From positions 21,450-85,449 of the forward strand of contig CAIKMN010000027.1 of assembly GCA_903828535.1 (NCBI GenBank): 64,000 nt of DNA, read 5' to 3'. The stretch is from an uncultured Curvibacter sp. Its GTDB lineage: Bacteria; Pseudomonadota; Gammaproteobacteria; Burkholderiales; Burkholderiaceae_C. The notes beneath the pieces are model-generated. The model did not search any database. It was not told where the DNA came from and saw only the letters and a list, made by a program, of their open reading frames with translations. Shown piece by piece: positions 49,685 to 60,082 of this stretch (position 1 is its first letter; each line of letters opens with the position of its first letter). A program made the translations under genes and the position numbers.

Positions 49685-51377
49685 CGCGCAACTCACGTCG
49701 CAAAATTTTGCCCACATTGGTTTTGGGCAACTGATCCCGAAACTCAATGTGCTTGGGCTGCTTGTAGCCGGTCAAATTTTGGCGGCAATATTGCTGCACT
49801 TGTTCCAGGGTCAGATGGGGGTCCTTGCGCACCACAAACAACTTGATCGATTCACCTTGTGAGGCGTCAGGCACGCCGACCGCTGCGCATTCCAAAACGC
49901 CGGGGCAGAGCGACACCACCTGCTCCAATTCGTTCGGGAAGACGTTGAAGCCACTCACCAGAATCATGTCTTTTTTGCGATCGACCAAACGCGTGATCCC
50001 TTGCTCATTCATGACGCCAATGTCGCCGGTGCGCATGTAGCCATCGGCGGTGAAGCTCTTTTGGGTCTCTTCGGGTTGCTGGTAATAGCCGACCATCACA
50101 TTCAGGCCGCGGATGCAAACCTCGCCCGTTTGTCCCACGGGCACGTCGTCGCCCGCCTCGTCTTTGATGGCGATGTCGATGCTCGGCAACGGCACACCGA
50201 TGTTGCCCGAGAAGGTCGTGCTGTTGACGGGGTTGTTGGTGCCAACGGCGCAAGTTTCGCTCATTCCCCAGCCCTCAATCATGGTGGAGCCGGTCAACGC
50301 TTGCCATTCTTTGGCCGTGCCCTCTGAGGCCGCCATGCCACCCGCCTGTGAAACGCAGAGGCTTGTGAAATCAATGGTTTTGAAATCGGGGTGTGCCATC
50401 AAAGCGTTGAACAAGGTGTTCACAGCGGGCAACAAATGAAACGGTCGTTTTTTCAGGGTTTTGATGAACTTGCCGATGTCCCGCGGATTCGGAATCAACG
50501 TCAAGTGCGAACCTTGTCGAATGGCCAACAAAGACAAGGTCAGCGCGAAGATGTGGTACAGCGGCAGCGCAGCCACGCTGTTGATTTTGGTGGGGTCGCC
50601 GATGCGAACCAAGGCCGGGCTGAACCAAGCCTCGGCTTGCAGGGTGGCGGCCACGATGTTGCGTTGCGTCAGCATCGCCCCTTTGGACAGGCCGGTTGTG
50701 CCCCCGGTGTATTGCAAGAACGCAATTGAATCGAGCGTGGTGCCGTGCGGTTTGAGTTTGAGCGTGCGGCCTTTGCTTTGTGCGTCTTGCCAGCGGTGTA
50801 TGGACAAAGGCTTGTGCGGGGGCGCTTCGTTTTGCCAAGAATACGCCGGCACCATTTTGGCCAGGTTCTTGACCGCAAAGTTGATCCACGCACCGAACAG
50901 CGCGCCTAATTCGTCGCCCATCTTGGTCACGACAATGTGCTGAATGGAAGTCTTGTGCACCACTTGCGCCAAAGTAGCGCAGAAGTTTTCCAAGATCACA
51001 ATCGCGGTGGCGCCAGAGTCGTTCAGTTGGTGCTCCAGCTCGCGCGGGGTGTAAAGCGGATTCACGTTCACGCAGGTGAAGCCAGCGCGCAAAACGCCGG
51101 TCATGCTGATGGTGAATTGCGGCACATTCGGCAGCATGATGGCGACGCGAGCGCCCGCTGCCAAGCCCAGCGATTGAAGCCAAGCGGCCAGGGCTTTGGA
51201 GCGTGCATCGACCTCGCCAAAGCGCATCCATTGCTCCATGCAGACACTGAAAGGCAGGCTCGAATGGCGGGCAAAACATTCGTCAAAAAATGCAGGCAAT
51301 GAGGCGTATTGCTCGGGGTTCACTTCATGGGGAACGCCTTGGGGGTAATGCTGAAACCAGATTTTTTCTTTAGCCAC
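49668..51377 (-). CDS. fadD: Long-chain-fatty-acid-CoA ligase (GTG start at 51377)
   Basis: LQYTGGTTGLSKGAMLTQRNI; EGWGMSETCAV; KTNVGKILRRELR. Confidence 0.93.
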   Translation of the reverse strand: MAKEKIWFQHYPQGVPHEVNPEQYASLPAFFDECFARHSSLPFSVCMEQWMRFGEVDARSKALAAWLQSLGLAAGARVAIMLPNVPQFTISMTGVLRAGFTCVNVNPLYTPRELEHQLNDSGATAIVILENFCATLAQVVHKTSIQHIVVTKMGDELGALFGAWINFAVKNLAKMVPAYSWQNEAPPHKPLSIHRWQDAQSKGRTLKLKPHGTTLDSIAFLQYTGGTTGLSKGAMLTQRNIVAATLQAEAWFSPALVRIGDPTKINSVAALPLYHIFALTLSLLAIRQGSHLTLIPNPRDIGKFIKTLKKRPFHLLPAVNTLFNALMAHPDFKTIDFTSLCVSQAGGMAASEGTAKEWQALTGSTMIEGWGMSETCAVGTNNPVNSTTFSGNIGVPLPSIDIAIKDEAGDDVPVGQTGEVCIRGLNVMVGYYQQPEETQKSFTADGYMRTGDIGVMNEQGITRLVDRKKDMILVSGFNVFPNELEQVVSLCPGVLECAAVGVPDASQGESIKLFVVRKDPHLTLEQVQQYCRQNLTGYKQPKHIEFRDQLPKTNVGKILRRELRDAPAA

Positions 51378-51411
51378 GGACGATGTCTCCTCGTTTTTGT
51401 TGCGGCCCATT

Positions 51412-52035
51412 CTAGGGCGATTGAGGCTTTTGAGGCTCAGGGTTTGCCGCTGTTTTGTGGGGTTTTTTATGGGTGTGAATCAGTCGGGTGGCCTTGTCCA
51501 TTTCGCCGGCCAATAAGTCTGGAACCGCCTTCAAGGTGCGGTCAATGCAAGCATGGATGGCTTCGCGCTGATCGGGCGCTGGTTTCTTTAACACCCAATT
51601 CACGACTTCAGCCTTGTCGCCGGGGTGACCAATGCCCAGTCGAAGTCGCCAATATTGGTCACTGCCGAGTTGGGCATGGATATCGCGCAGCCCGTTGTGC
51701 CCCGCATGGCTGCCGCCTTTTTTGAGTTTGGCCTCGCCGGGTGCCACATCCAACTCGTCGTGCACCACCAAAATATTTTCAGGCGCAATTTTGAAAAACT
51801 TGGCCAGTCCGGCGACGGATTTGCCCGACAAGTTCATGAAGGTTTGAGGCGCCAACAACCAAACTGTTTCGCCTTTAATTTGCGTGCGGGCCATCAAGGC
51901 CTGAAGTTTGGCATCGGGCTGTAAAGGGACCTTGAGTTGTTCGGCCAGCGCGTCGATCCACCAAAACCCAGCGTTGTGTCGCGTGCCCTGGTATTCAAAG
52001 CCTGGATTGCCCAGGCCCACAAAGAGTTTGATCAT
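51412..52035 (-). CDS. pth: Peptidyl-tRNA hydrolase
   Basis: [30 protein letters not shown]. Confidence 0.96.
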   Translation of the reverse strand: MIKLFVGLGNPGFEYQGTRHNAGFWWIDALAEQLKVPLQPDAKLQALMARTQIKGETVWLLAPQTFMNLSGKSVAGLAKFFKIAPENILVVHDELDVAPGEAKLKKGGSHAGHNGLRDIHAQLGSDQYWRLRLGIGHPGDKAEVVNWVLKKPAPDQREAIHACIDRTLKAVPDLLAGEMDKATRLIHTHKKPHKTAANPEPQKPQSP

Positions 52036-52071
52036 GGCTGAATTATCAAGGAGAAGGCAAGCGCCAGGCGT

Positions 52072-52096
52072 AAAAAAGCCCACCGAAGTGGGCCTT
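52072..52096 (-). terminator. Rho-independent terminator downstream of rplY
   Basis: Reverse strand GCCCAC-TTCG-GTGGGC-TTTTTT. Confidence 0.85.
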
Positions 52097-52127
52097 TAAG
52101 ACCTGCGACCCGCAGGTCAAAGCGAAC

Positions 52128-52748
52128 TTATTTTTTGCCTTTTTTGGCAGGTGCAGCGGGCGCAGCAGCGGGTGCGGCTTCTTCTTCCACTGGGTTCACC
52201 ACCGACACCAAAACGGGGTTGGTCTTGCCATGGGTGATGGGGACCACGCCCTTGGGCAAGGTGATGTCGTTCAGGTGCAAAGAAACGCCTTTTTTCAGTT
52301 GGCTCAAATCAACCGCGATGAATTCGGGCAAATCAGCAGGCAAGCAACGCACTTCGAGTTCGGACACGATGTGGTTGATCATGCACTTGTCCACTTTCAC
52401 GGCAGAAGATTCGTCTTCACCGCTGAAGTGCAAGGGCACCTTCAGATTCATCTTGGTGGTGGCATCGACGCGTTGGAAGTCAATGTGCAACACCAGTTGT
52501 TTGAAGGGGTGGTATTGCACGTCGCGCAACAACACTTTGGTTTCTTGGCCGTTCAGTGACATGTCCAGCACGGTGGCGTGGAAGGCTTCCTTTTTCAAGG
52601 CGTGCCACAGGGCGTTGTGATCGAGTTCGATCAGCTGGGGTTCGAGGCCAGCACCACCGTAAACGATACCGGGCGTGCGGCCCGTAATGCGCAGACGGCG
52701 GCTCGCACCCGTACCTTGCTTAGCGCGCTCAAAAGCGACAAATTTCAT
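52128..52748 (-). CDS. rplY: 50S ribosomal protein L25/general stress protein Ctc
   Basis: [52 protein letters not shown]. Confidence 0.96.
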   Translation of the reverse strand: MKFVAFERAKQGTGASRRLRITGRTPGIVYGGAGLEPQLIELDHNALWHALKKEAFHATVLDMSLNGQETKVLLRDVQYHPFKQLVLHIDFQRVDATTKMNLKVPLHFSGEDESSAVKVDKCMINHIVSELEVRCLPADLPEFIAVDLSQLKKGVSLHLNDITLPKGVVPITHGKTNPVLVSVVNPVEEEAAPAAAPAAPAKKGKK

Positions 52749-52812
52749 GATTAACTCCACTTGGGGCAGACCGCGACCAGTACCGCCCTGATTTAAAAAA
52801 TGCTCTCTAGAT

Positions 52813-53787
52813 TCAGAACAAATTGTCTTGATCTGAGAACAGGCTCATCACCGACTCACCGCGTGAAATCCGCTGGATCGTTTCGGCGATCAAGGGAGCC
52901 ACGGAAAGTTGGCGAACTCTTCCGCACGCTTTGGCGGCGTCCGACAAAGGAATGGTGTTGGTCACCACCACCTCGTCGAGCACCGAGCCGCGTGCGATGC
53001 GCTCAATGGCAGGCCCCGACAAAATCGGGTGCGTGCAATAGGCATAAACTTGTTTGGCGCCACGCTGCTTGAGCACTTCGGCCGCTTTGACCAAGGTGCC
53101 GGCGGTGTCGATCATGTCGTCCATGATGACGCAGTTGCGGCCTTCGATGTCACCGATCACGTGCATCACTTCGCTCACGTTGGCTTTGGGGCGGCGCTTG
53201 TCGATGATGGCCAAATCGCAACCGAGCTGCTTGGCCAAGGCGCGCGCGCGCACCACACCGCCCACGTCGGGCGAAACGACGATCAGGTTTTCGTAATTCT
53301 TTTGACGCAAGTCGCCCAGCAAAATGGGCGAGGCGTAAATATTGTCGACCGGAATGTCAAAGAAACCTTGAATTTGGTCCGCGTGCAAATCCATCGTTAA
53401 AACGCTGGAAACGCCCACGGTTTGCAGCAAGTTGGCGACCACTTTGGCCGAGATGGGCACACGGCTCGAGCGAGGGCGACGGTCTTGGCGGGCGTAACCG
53501 AAATAGGGAATCACCGCGCAAATGCGCTCAGCGGAGGCGCGCTTCAAGGCGTCCACCATGATGAGCAATTCCATCAGGTTTTCGTTGGTGGGAGCGCAAG
53601 TGGATTGCACGACAAAGATGTCGCGGGCACGCACGTTTTGTTTGAGTTCTACAGTGACTTCGCCGTCCGAGAAGCGGCCGATGTCTGCCTTGCCCAAGGT
53701 CGTACCCAAATGCTGGGCCACTTCTTCCGCCAAACTGGGGTTGGCGTTGCCCGTGAAAACCATGAAATCGGAATGAGAGGCTTGCAT
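52813..53787 (-). CDS. prs: Ribose-phosphate pyrophosphokinase
   Basis: [62 protein letters not shown]. Confidence 0.97.
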   Translation of the reverse strand: MQASHSDFMVFTGNANPSLAEEVAQHLGTTLGKADIGRFSDGEVTVELKQNVRARDIFVVQSTCAPTNENLMELLIMVDALKRASAERICAVIPYFGYARQDRRPRSSRVPISAKVVANLLQTVGVSSVLTMDLHADQIQGFFDIPVDNIYASPILLGDLRQKNYENLIVVSPDVGGVVRARALAKQLGCDLAIIDKRRPKANVSEVMHVIGDIEGRNCVIMDDMIDTAGTLVKAAEVLKQRGAKQVYAYCTHPILSGPAIERIARGSVLDEVVVTNTIPLSDAAKACGRVRQLSVAPLIAETIQRISRGESVMSLFSDQDNLF

Positions 53788-53819
53788 GGGCAATAACTGT
53801 TGGTGCTTAGCGAATAAAT

Positions 53820-53896
53820 TGGCAGGGGAAGAAGGATTCGAACCTTCGCATGCCGGAATCAAAATCCGGTGCCTTAACCAGCTTGGCGACTCCCCT
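53820..53896 (-). tRNA. tRNA-Gln (anticodon TTG), CCA encoded
   Basis: Reverse strand AGGGGAGTCGCCAAGCTGGTTAAGGCACCGGATTTTGATTCCGGCATGCGAAGGTTCGAATCCTTCTTCCCCTGCCA folds as a cloverleaf. Confidence 0.95.
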
Positions 53897-54767
53897 ACAC
53901 GAAACCCTCTTTGGGTGCCCAACCGACCAGCGGATGAACAGCCAAATTACTGCATTGCTTGATTGTCCAGCCCTTTGGGGCCGTTGAGACATCAAGAGAT
54001 CTAGACCCGGGCGCAAAAACAGCACTGCCAGAGCCGGTCATTCTGCCTTGTAAACCTTGGTCTGCCAACCACCGCAGTGCTTGGCTGATTTCAGGACAAA
54101 GCCGCTCAGCTACTGGTTGCAACACGTTAGAGCCAAAGCCATAATGATCTGCAGCAAAGCCCGAGATTATAGCAGCGGGTTTTTGTCGTTCCAAGCCCGG
54201 GTCAGAAAAAATTTTGGCGGTGGCCAAGCCGGCCTCAGGCTTGATGACCCAGAAAGTTTGCGGGGGCAGGGCGGCCTCCCCCATCAGGGGTGAAATTTCG
54301 TCGCCAATGCCTTCGACCCAGGCGTTGCGGCCGTGGATGAAAAAAGGCACATCGGCCCCCAGTTGTAGCGCCAGTTGGGCCAACACGGGGACGCTCAAGT
54401 GGAGTCCCCACAAATGGTTCAAGGCCAACAAGGTGCTGGCCGCGTCGGAAGAGCCGCCCCCCAAACCCGCTTGAGCCGGCAGGTTCTTTTGTACCGAAAT
54501 GTGCGCGCCTGCTTTGACGTGGGCAAAGCGCTGCAACAACCTGGCGGCCCGAACGATCAGGTCGTCCTCGGGGAGGGGAACATTCAAATCGGTGCGGCTA
54601 ATTTGTCCGTCGCTGCGCCATTCAAAATGCAAAACATCCGACCAATCGAGCAGCATAAAAACCGATTGCAACAGGTGATAGCCATCGTCACGGCGGCCGG
54701 TGATGTGCAAAAACAGATTCAGCTTGGCGGGGGCAGGAACGTCGTACAAGGCCTTCATGGTCGGCAT
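53895..54767 (-). CDS. ispE: 4-diphosphocytidyl-2-C-methyl-D-erythritol kinase
   Basis: [49 protein letters not shown]. Confidence 0.95.
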   Translation of the reverse strand: MPTMKALYDVPAPAKLNLFLHITGRRDDGYHLLQSVFMLLDWSDVLHFEWRSDGQISRTDLNVPLPEDDLIVRAARLLQRFAHVKAGAHISVQKNLPAQAGLGGGSSDAASTLLALNHLWGLHLSVPVLAQLALQLGADVPFFIHGRNAWVEGIGDEISPLMGEAALPPQTFWVIKPEAGLATAKIFSDPGLERQKPAAIISGFAADHYGFGSNVLQPVAERLCPEISQALRWLADQGLQGRMTGSGSAVFAPGSRSLDVSTAPKGWTIKQCSNLAVHPLVGWAPKEGFV

Positions 54768-54787
54768 TATCGATGCTGAGGCGTTGT

Positions 54788-55408
54788 TTATCGGTCCAAC
54801 ACCAATCGCAAATCGATGTCGGGCGCCAAGGTGGCAGGGACAGACGCGTCAGGGTCAACGCTCAAACGCTGGGCGCGCAACTTGCCGCTGCTGAACTGCG
54901 ACAGGTCGACCCGCCACCCCGCGACGGCGGTTGGTTTGCCTTGCAGCCAATCAAACAGCGCCGCAAAAGGCAGACCGGAGACGGGGGTGTGGCTGAGCAG
55001 CGCATCCATCGAATCAAATGGCCGAGGCGCAAGGCCCGGCCCTTGCCCCGAGCCCGGCCCAGTTCCTGTGTTGAGTTCGTTGGACAGCAAAACGGCGCCT
55101 TGGGTGCCCCAGTCCAACCTGGCCACGGTGCTGCCCAAGGGGCTCAAGAGCAACCAAGTGCCTTGATCGGCGGAGCCGCTCAACTCGAAGTTGGCGCTGA
55201 ACGAGGTGTTTTTTTCAGGCTCGGCGGAGGTGACCTTCAGAGACAAACGCCCCGCCCATTCGCCGCCCCCCGATCCACCCTTTGGGCCTGAGTTCGGCGT
55301 TGGTTTGGGGTTCAGCGAGGTGGCGCAGCCGCCCAAGGCCAAAAGCAGAGAAACAATCAGTGGCCAGAAAAAACGTCGCGTGATGGGCAGCTTGGCGGCC
55401 AACATCAA
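54788..55408 (-). CDS. lolB: Outer-membrane lipoprotein LolB
   Basis: Lipobox LALGGCATS; position next to ispE; WAGRLSLKV...FSANFELSG. Confidence 0.85.
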   Translation of the reverse strand: MMLAAKLPITRRFFWPLIVSLLLALGGCATSLNPKPTPNSGPKGGSGGGEWAGRLSLKVTSAEPEKNTSFSANFELSGSADQGTWLLLSPLGSTVARLDWGTQGAVLLSNELNTGTGPGSGQGPGLAPRPFDSMDALLSHTPVSGLPFAALFDWLQGKPTAVAGWRVDLSQFSSGKLRAQRLSVDPDASVPATLAPDIDLRLVLDR

Positions 55409-57210
55409 AATTTCACGCCCAATCGGCTCAAAGTGTTTTGCAAAGCCTCATTCTTGGGGCTCACTGAGAGGCCGCGCTGCCACACCGTTTTGGCCTGCAC
55501 TTGATCGCCTTGTTGCCACAGCACCTCACCGAGGTGGGCGGCAATCTCGGGGTCTTCTTTGTCTTTGAAAGCTTGTTTCAGCCATTGGGCCGCCAACGCC
55601 AAACGGCCCGCCTTGAATTCAAGCCAGCCCAAGCTGTCGGTGATGAAGGGGTCGTTGGGGGCCAGGGTCAAGGCTTTTTGAATCAGGTCGCGGGCCTCGG
55701 CCAAACGAATACCGCGATCTGCCAGTGAATAACCCAAGGCGTTGAAGGCACTGGGGTTGTTGGGCTGCTTGGTCATCACCACGCGGAGGAGCGATTCCAT
55801 TTTGTCGAACAGCCCCAGCTTTTCGGCCAGCATGGCTTGCTCATAAAGCAAGTCAGCATCGTCGGGGTTGAGGGCACTGGCTTTGGCCAAGAGGTCCATG
55901 GCGCGGGCGGATTGGTTGTGGTCACGCAACAATTGAACCTGGGCGATCAGCTTGCCACGGGCGTCATCGGGACTGTTGTCGGGCACCGCTTGCAGCAGGG
56001 CCAGGCCCGCTTCCAATTGACCTTGGGCCGCCATCAAAGAAGCACGGCGAGACTGCACGGCCAATAAATCGTGTGGCCGTTTAATTTGTGCCATCCATTT
56101 TTCGGCCATCTTGAAGTCTTGGCGTTTCTCGGCCAATTGGGCCAACGCCAAATAGGCTTGCGTCATGCCCCGCTCTAAAGCGTCGGCGGTCTCTGCCTTT
56201 TCTTCTGTCTTTTCTTTGGTCTTTTCTTTGGTCTTTTCTTTGACCAAAGACAAATAGGTGGTCAGCGATTGCTCGGCCTGAAGGCTTGCGTTTTCTTGCG
56301 TTTGAAGCACCCCGAGCAACAGCCAAGCATCGGCCAGTTGGGGGTCTTTTTTCACGGCGGCTTGGGCTTGCAGTTCGGCGGAGGTCAGGCGCTGTGCTTC
56401 GGCCAATGCGCGGGCGTAGGCCAAGTGCAAAAAGGCTTTGCTACGAAGCTGGGTTTGGGCTTGGGCCCATTGCTCAATTTCAGGGGCTTTGGGGTGCATC
56501 AGGTCGAAGGCCAACAACACCGGCAAATCATGGTCAGGGTTCGACTTGGCCGCCGCTTGAATGGACTTGAGGGCCTTGTCAGGTTCGTTCGCCATGGCCT
56601 GCATGCGCGCGATGCTGAGCCAAGCCGACATCGACAAGGTGGGCTCATTGGTCAGGGGTTTGAGCACCTTTTCCACCAGCTCGGCCGCTTCTTTTTTGTT
56701 GCTGACATTGGCATACAAAGACGGAATGTTGGTCAAAACGCCGATTTTGAAAGCCGCCGGCGCCAGCGCAATTTCACGCTCCAAAGGCGCCTTGGTTTCA
56801 GGCACGCGGTTCAGGGCCAATAAAACCTGCAGCAGTTTGAGGTTGGCTTCGCGTGATTTCGGCTCAGCGGCCTGCCATTGAGTGGCCGCTTGCAGGGCCG
56901 ACTCGCCGGAATGGGCCTCCAAGGCAATGGACAGCGCTCTGGCAAAAAGCCGGGGGTCGTTGCTGCGACGGGCAGCGTCTAATAGAAGTGAAAAACCATT
57001 GCTCGCCTGGCCGTTTTGGGCCTCCATTTCGCCGAGTAGAATTTCATAAAACAAAGGCGCGTTCAAAGCCGAGTGCGTGGGTTCTTCAACCGGTTTTGAG
57101 TCGGGAGGGCTTGCCTCCTCAGACCACGCCGACGGGGCCAGCCCGACCAAGGCCACACAAACGACCCAAGGGCTTAGGCCCTGGGCTGAAAAAAGACGGT
57201 TGAACTTCAT
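55405..57210 (-). CDS. Tetratricopeptide repeat protein
   Basis: Signal peptide and many TPR-like helices (NNPSAFNALGYSLADRGIRLAEARDLIQKALTLAPNDPFITDSLGWLEFKAGR). Confidence 0.88.
   Translation of the reverse strand: MKFNRLFSAQGLSPWVVCVALVGLAPSAWSEEASPPDSKPVEEPTHSALNAPLFYEILLGEMEAQNGQASNGFSLLLDAARRSNDPRLFARALSIALEAHSGESALQAATQWQAAEPKSREANLKLLQVLLALNRVPETKAPLEREIALAPAAFKIGVLTNIPSLYANVSNKKEAAELVEKVLKPLTNEPTLSMSAWLSIARMQAMANEPDKALKSIQAAAKSNPDHDLPVLLAFDLMHPKAPEIEQWAQAQTQLRSKAFLHLAYARALAEAQRLTSAELQAQAAVKKDPQLADAWLLLGVLQTQENASLQAEQSLTTYLSLVKEKTKEKTKEKTEEKAETADALERGMTQAYLALAQLAEKRQDFKMAEKWMAQIKRPHDLLAVQSRRASLMAAQGQLEAGLALLQAVPDNSPDDARGKLIAQVQLLRDHNQSARAMDLLAKASALNPDDADLLYEQAMLAEKLGLFDKMESLLRVVMTKQPNNPSAFNALGYSLADRGIRLAEARDLIQKALTLAPNDPFITDSLGWLEFKAGRLALAAQWLKQAFKDKEDPEIAAHLGEVLWQQGDQVQAKTVWQRGLSVSPKNEALQNTLSRLGVKF
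56195..56242. repeat. 12-bp in-frame tandem repeat (3 exact plus 1 degenerate unit) in the TPR gene
   Basis: gtcttttctttg x3 preceded by gccttttcttct; encodes KEKTKEKTKEKTEEKA. Confidence 0.92.
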
Positions 57211-57226
57211 CGCCCCATAATAATCC

Positions 57227-58045
57227 ATGCCCGAATTACCTGAAGTGGAAGTGACCCGTCGCAGCGTGGTGAACGACATCACCGGCGCCCGAATTCAGCA
57301 CGTGCAAATGGGCAAGCCCCTGCGTTGGCCGCTGGGCATTGAGCCTCAAAGGCTTCAAGGTCAAACGGTGTTGGGCGTGCGCCGCCGCGGCAAATACCTG
57401 TTGTTCGATTTGGACGGCGGCCTCTTGCTTGTGCACTTGGGCATGTCAGGCAGCTTGGCTTTTTTTGCTAACCATGCCAAGCCCCCGGGCCCGCACGACC
57501 ATTTTGACCTTGCAACCGACAAAGGCTTGCTGCGCTTGCACGACCCCCGTCGTTTTGGCGCCGCGGTTTGGGCCTCCAGTGAGCAAGACCCCGTGGCTCA
57601 TAAACTCTTGGGCCACTTGGGGGTAGAGCCGCTCGGCCCAGACTTCAACGCGAAAGACTTTCATGCGGGCTTAAAAACCCGCAGTGCGCCCATCAAGCAA
57701 GTCTTGCTGTCCGGTGATTTGGTGGTCGGGGTGGGCAACATTTATGCGTCTGAAACCTTGTTTTTGGCGGGCATTCGCCCAACCACCCGAGCCCAAAAAT
57801 TAAGCCGCCCACGGGTCGAGAAGCTCTACAAGGCCATCATTGAGGTGCTCAATAAAGCGCTGGGTCAAGGCGGTAGCACCTTGCGAAATTTTTCCAATGT
57901 GCGCGGCGAAGCAGGGCACTTTCAAGTGCAAGCCAACGTCTACGACCGCGCGGGTCAACCTTGCCGGGTTTGTGCCACGCCAATTCGTGGCTTGGTACAA
58001 GGTCAACGCTCCAGTTATTTTTGCCCCACATGCCAAAAACCTTGA
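57227..58045 (+). CDS. mutM: Formamidopyrimidine-DNA glycosylase
   Basis: [15 protein letters not shown]-terminal zinc finger CRVCATPI...SSYFCPTCQ. Confidence 0.97.
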   Translation: MPELPEVEVTRRSVVNDITGARIQHVQMGKPLRWPLGIEPQRLQGQTVLGVRRRGKYLLFDLDGGLLLVHLGMSGSLAFFANHAKPPGPHDHFDLATDKGLLRLHDPRRFGAAVWASSEQDPVAHKLLGHLGVEPLGPDFNAKDFHAGLKTRSAPIKQVLLSGDLVVGVGNIYASETLFLAGIRPTTRAQKLSRPRVEKLYKAIIEVLNKALGQGGSTLRNFSNVRGEAGHFQVQANVYDRAGQPCRVCATPIRGLVQGQRSSYFCPTCQKP

Positions 58046-59169
58046 CGCCATCGGAAGCGCAGAAGGCGTCCTTTTCTGCCCGCATCGTGGCTTGGCAAAC
58101 CTTGAAGGGGCGGCATGGTTTGCCTTGGCAAAATACGCGAGACCCCTACCGGGTTTGGTTGTCTGAAATCATGTTGCAGCAAACCCAGGTCAGCACGGTG
58201 CTCGACTATTTCCCCAGGTTCTTGGCGCGTTTTCCAAGCGTGAGCAGCTTGGCAGCCGCCTCGCAAGAAGAGGTGCTTGGGCTGTGGAGTGGTTTGGGTT
58301 ATTACAGCCGCGCCCGCCATTTGCACGCCTGCGCCCAAGCCATTGTGGACTTGCACGGCGGGCAGTTTCCGAGGACGGCGGAGGTCTTGCAAACCTTGCC
58401 GGGCATTGGCCGCTCCACGGCCGCTGCCATTGCGTCGTTTTGTTTTGACGAGCGCGTTTCGATTTTGGATGGCAACGTGAAGCGCGTACTGACCCGGTTT
58501 TTGGGCTTTTCGAATGACTTGGCGCAACTCGCCAACGAGCGCATGTTGTGGCAACACGCTGCAGCCTTATTGCCCCCCCCTGAGCGGGCTCATGACATGC
58601 CGCGCCACACGCAGGCACTGATGGACTTGGGCGCCACGGTTTGCAAAATCCGCCGGCCTCTGTGTGAGGCCTGTCCGCTGCAAACCAGCTGCCATGGCTT
58701 TCAAAGTGGCGCGCCCGAGCAATGGCCCGTGCGCACCAAAAAACGGATGCGCAAAGCGGAAAGCTGGTGGTTGCTTTGGCTGGAGAACGAGCGCGGTGAA
58801 GTGTGGTTAGAGACCCGGCCGCAAAAAGGCATTTGGGCGGGCATGAGCGCTTTGCCTGTGCGCCCCAGCCGAGAGGCGCTCTTGGAAATGTTGGCCCCTC
58901 AAGCGCAAGAGGTCCATGCGCAAAATTTAACACCCAGCCCGAACAGCCCGTTTTTTAAAATAGACGAAAGGCCGGCCTTTAAACACGTCTTGACGCACCG
59001 AGATTTGTACCTGCACCCGGTCAAAATTCAGCTCAACGCCGCCGAAGCGGTGCTGATTCAATCCGGGCTCAACGCATTGTCCCCTCAAGGCCAATGGGTC
59101 GGTGCCACGCGCTGGGAGGCCCTGGGTTTGCCAACGCCCGTGCGTCAACTGCTGAGCCAACACCCCTAG
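58030..59169 (+). CDS. mutY: A/G-specific adenine glycosylase
   Basis: [41 protein letters not shown]; Fe-S cysteines [17 protein letters not shown]. Confidence 0.96.
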   Translation: MPKTLTPSEAQKASFSARIVAWQTLKGRHGLPWQNTRDPYRVWLSEIMLQQTQVSTVLDYFPRFLARFPSVSSLAAASQEEVLGLWSGLGYYSRARHLHACAQAIVDLHGGQFPRTAEVLQTLPGIGRSTAAAIASFCFDERVSILDGNVKRVLTRFLGFSNDLAQLANERMLWQHAAALLPPPERAHDMPRHTQALMDLGATVCKIRRPLCEACPLQTSCHGFQSGAPEQWPVRTKKRMRKAESWWLLWLENERGEVWLETRPQKGIWAGMSALPVRPSREALLEMLAPQAQEVHAQNLTPSPNSPFFKIDERPAFKHVLTHRDLYLHPVKIQLNAAEAVLIQSGLNALSPQGQWVGATRWEALGLPTPVRQLLSQHP

Positions 59170-59173
59170 CGTG

Positions 59174-59211
59174 GCCCCCTCTCAATGCCCCTCTCAATGC
59201 CCCCTCTCAGT
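59174..59211. repeat. Three tandem 12-13 bp units in the mutY/rapZ convergent gap
   Basis: GCCCCCTCTCAAT GCCCCTCTCAAT GCCCCCTCTCAGT. Confidence 0.88.
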
Positions 59212-60082
59212 GGCTGTCTAATTCTCGGTGCCGAATCAGCGCCGTGCCTGTCTTGCCAAAGTGTTTGGCCAGTTTTTCCACCAGATAAACCGAGCGGTGT
59301 TGACCACCGGTGCAGCCAATGGCGACCGTGACGTATTGGCGGTTGTCATCGGCGATGGGTTGCAGCCAGTGGCTGACAAACTCGGTAATGCGTTTTTGCA
59401 TGTCGAGCACCATGGGCTGTTTGTCTAAAAAATTGCGAACACCCGCGTCCTTGCCCGTCAAGGCCCTTAATTCGGGTTCGTAATGCGGGTTGGGCAGCAT
59501 GCGGACATCAAACACAAAGTCGGCATCCATGGGGATGCCGCGCTTGAAAGCGAACGATTGAAACACCAAGGTCAGTTCATTCACAGGCGCGGCTGCCCAG
59601 GCTTTCAGGTGCCTTAGCAATTGGGCCGGCCGTATGTAGCTGGTGTCCAAGACCACCGCGTTCTTGCGCAATCCGCTGAGCAGTTCGCGCTCAAATTCAA
59701 TGGCTTGGATCAACGCCAATGGGCCTTTGTCTTGGCTGACCTGTGTCAGCGGATGGCTGCGCCGGCTCTCTGAGTAGCGGCGCACCAAGGTATCGTTGTT
59801 GGCTTCTAAATACAAACTTCGAACGCTCATTCCTTCCGATTGGAGGGCCTGCAAAATGCCTGGCAACAGAGGCAGGGCGCTGGCGTTGCGCACATCCATC
59901 GCAATGGCCAGTTTGTGCAGCTTGGTTACTTCGTCGCCTTGCTCCAGCGTGTCGATCAACGACTTCAACATCGAAGGCGGGAGGTTGTCCACGCAGTAAT
60001 AGCCCAGGTCCTCCAGCGCATGAAGGGCGACTGATTTTCCCGAGCCCGACATGCCGGTGACCAAGACCAATTCGGTGCTCAT
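59207..60082 (-). CDS. rapZ: RNase adapter protein RapZ / YvcJ family
   Basis: [51 protein letters not shown]. Confidence 0.95.
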   Translation of the reverse strand: MSTELVLVTGMSGSGKSVALHALEDLGYYCVDNLPPSMLKSLIDTLEQGDEVTKLHKLAIAMDVRNASALPLLPGILQALQSEGMSVRSLYLEANNDTLVRRYSESRRSHPLTQVSQDKGPLALIQAIEFERELLSGLRKNAVVLDTSYIRPAQLLRHLKAWAAAPVNELTLVFQSFAFKRGIPMDADFVFDVRMLPNPHYEPELRALTGKDAGVRNFLDKQPMVLDMQKRITEFVSHWLQPIADDNRQYVTVAIGCTGGQHRSVYLVEKLAKHFGKTGTALIRHRELDSH

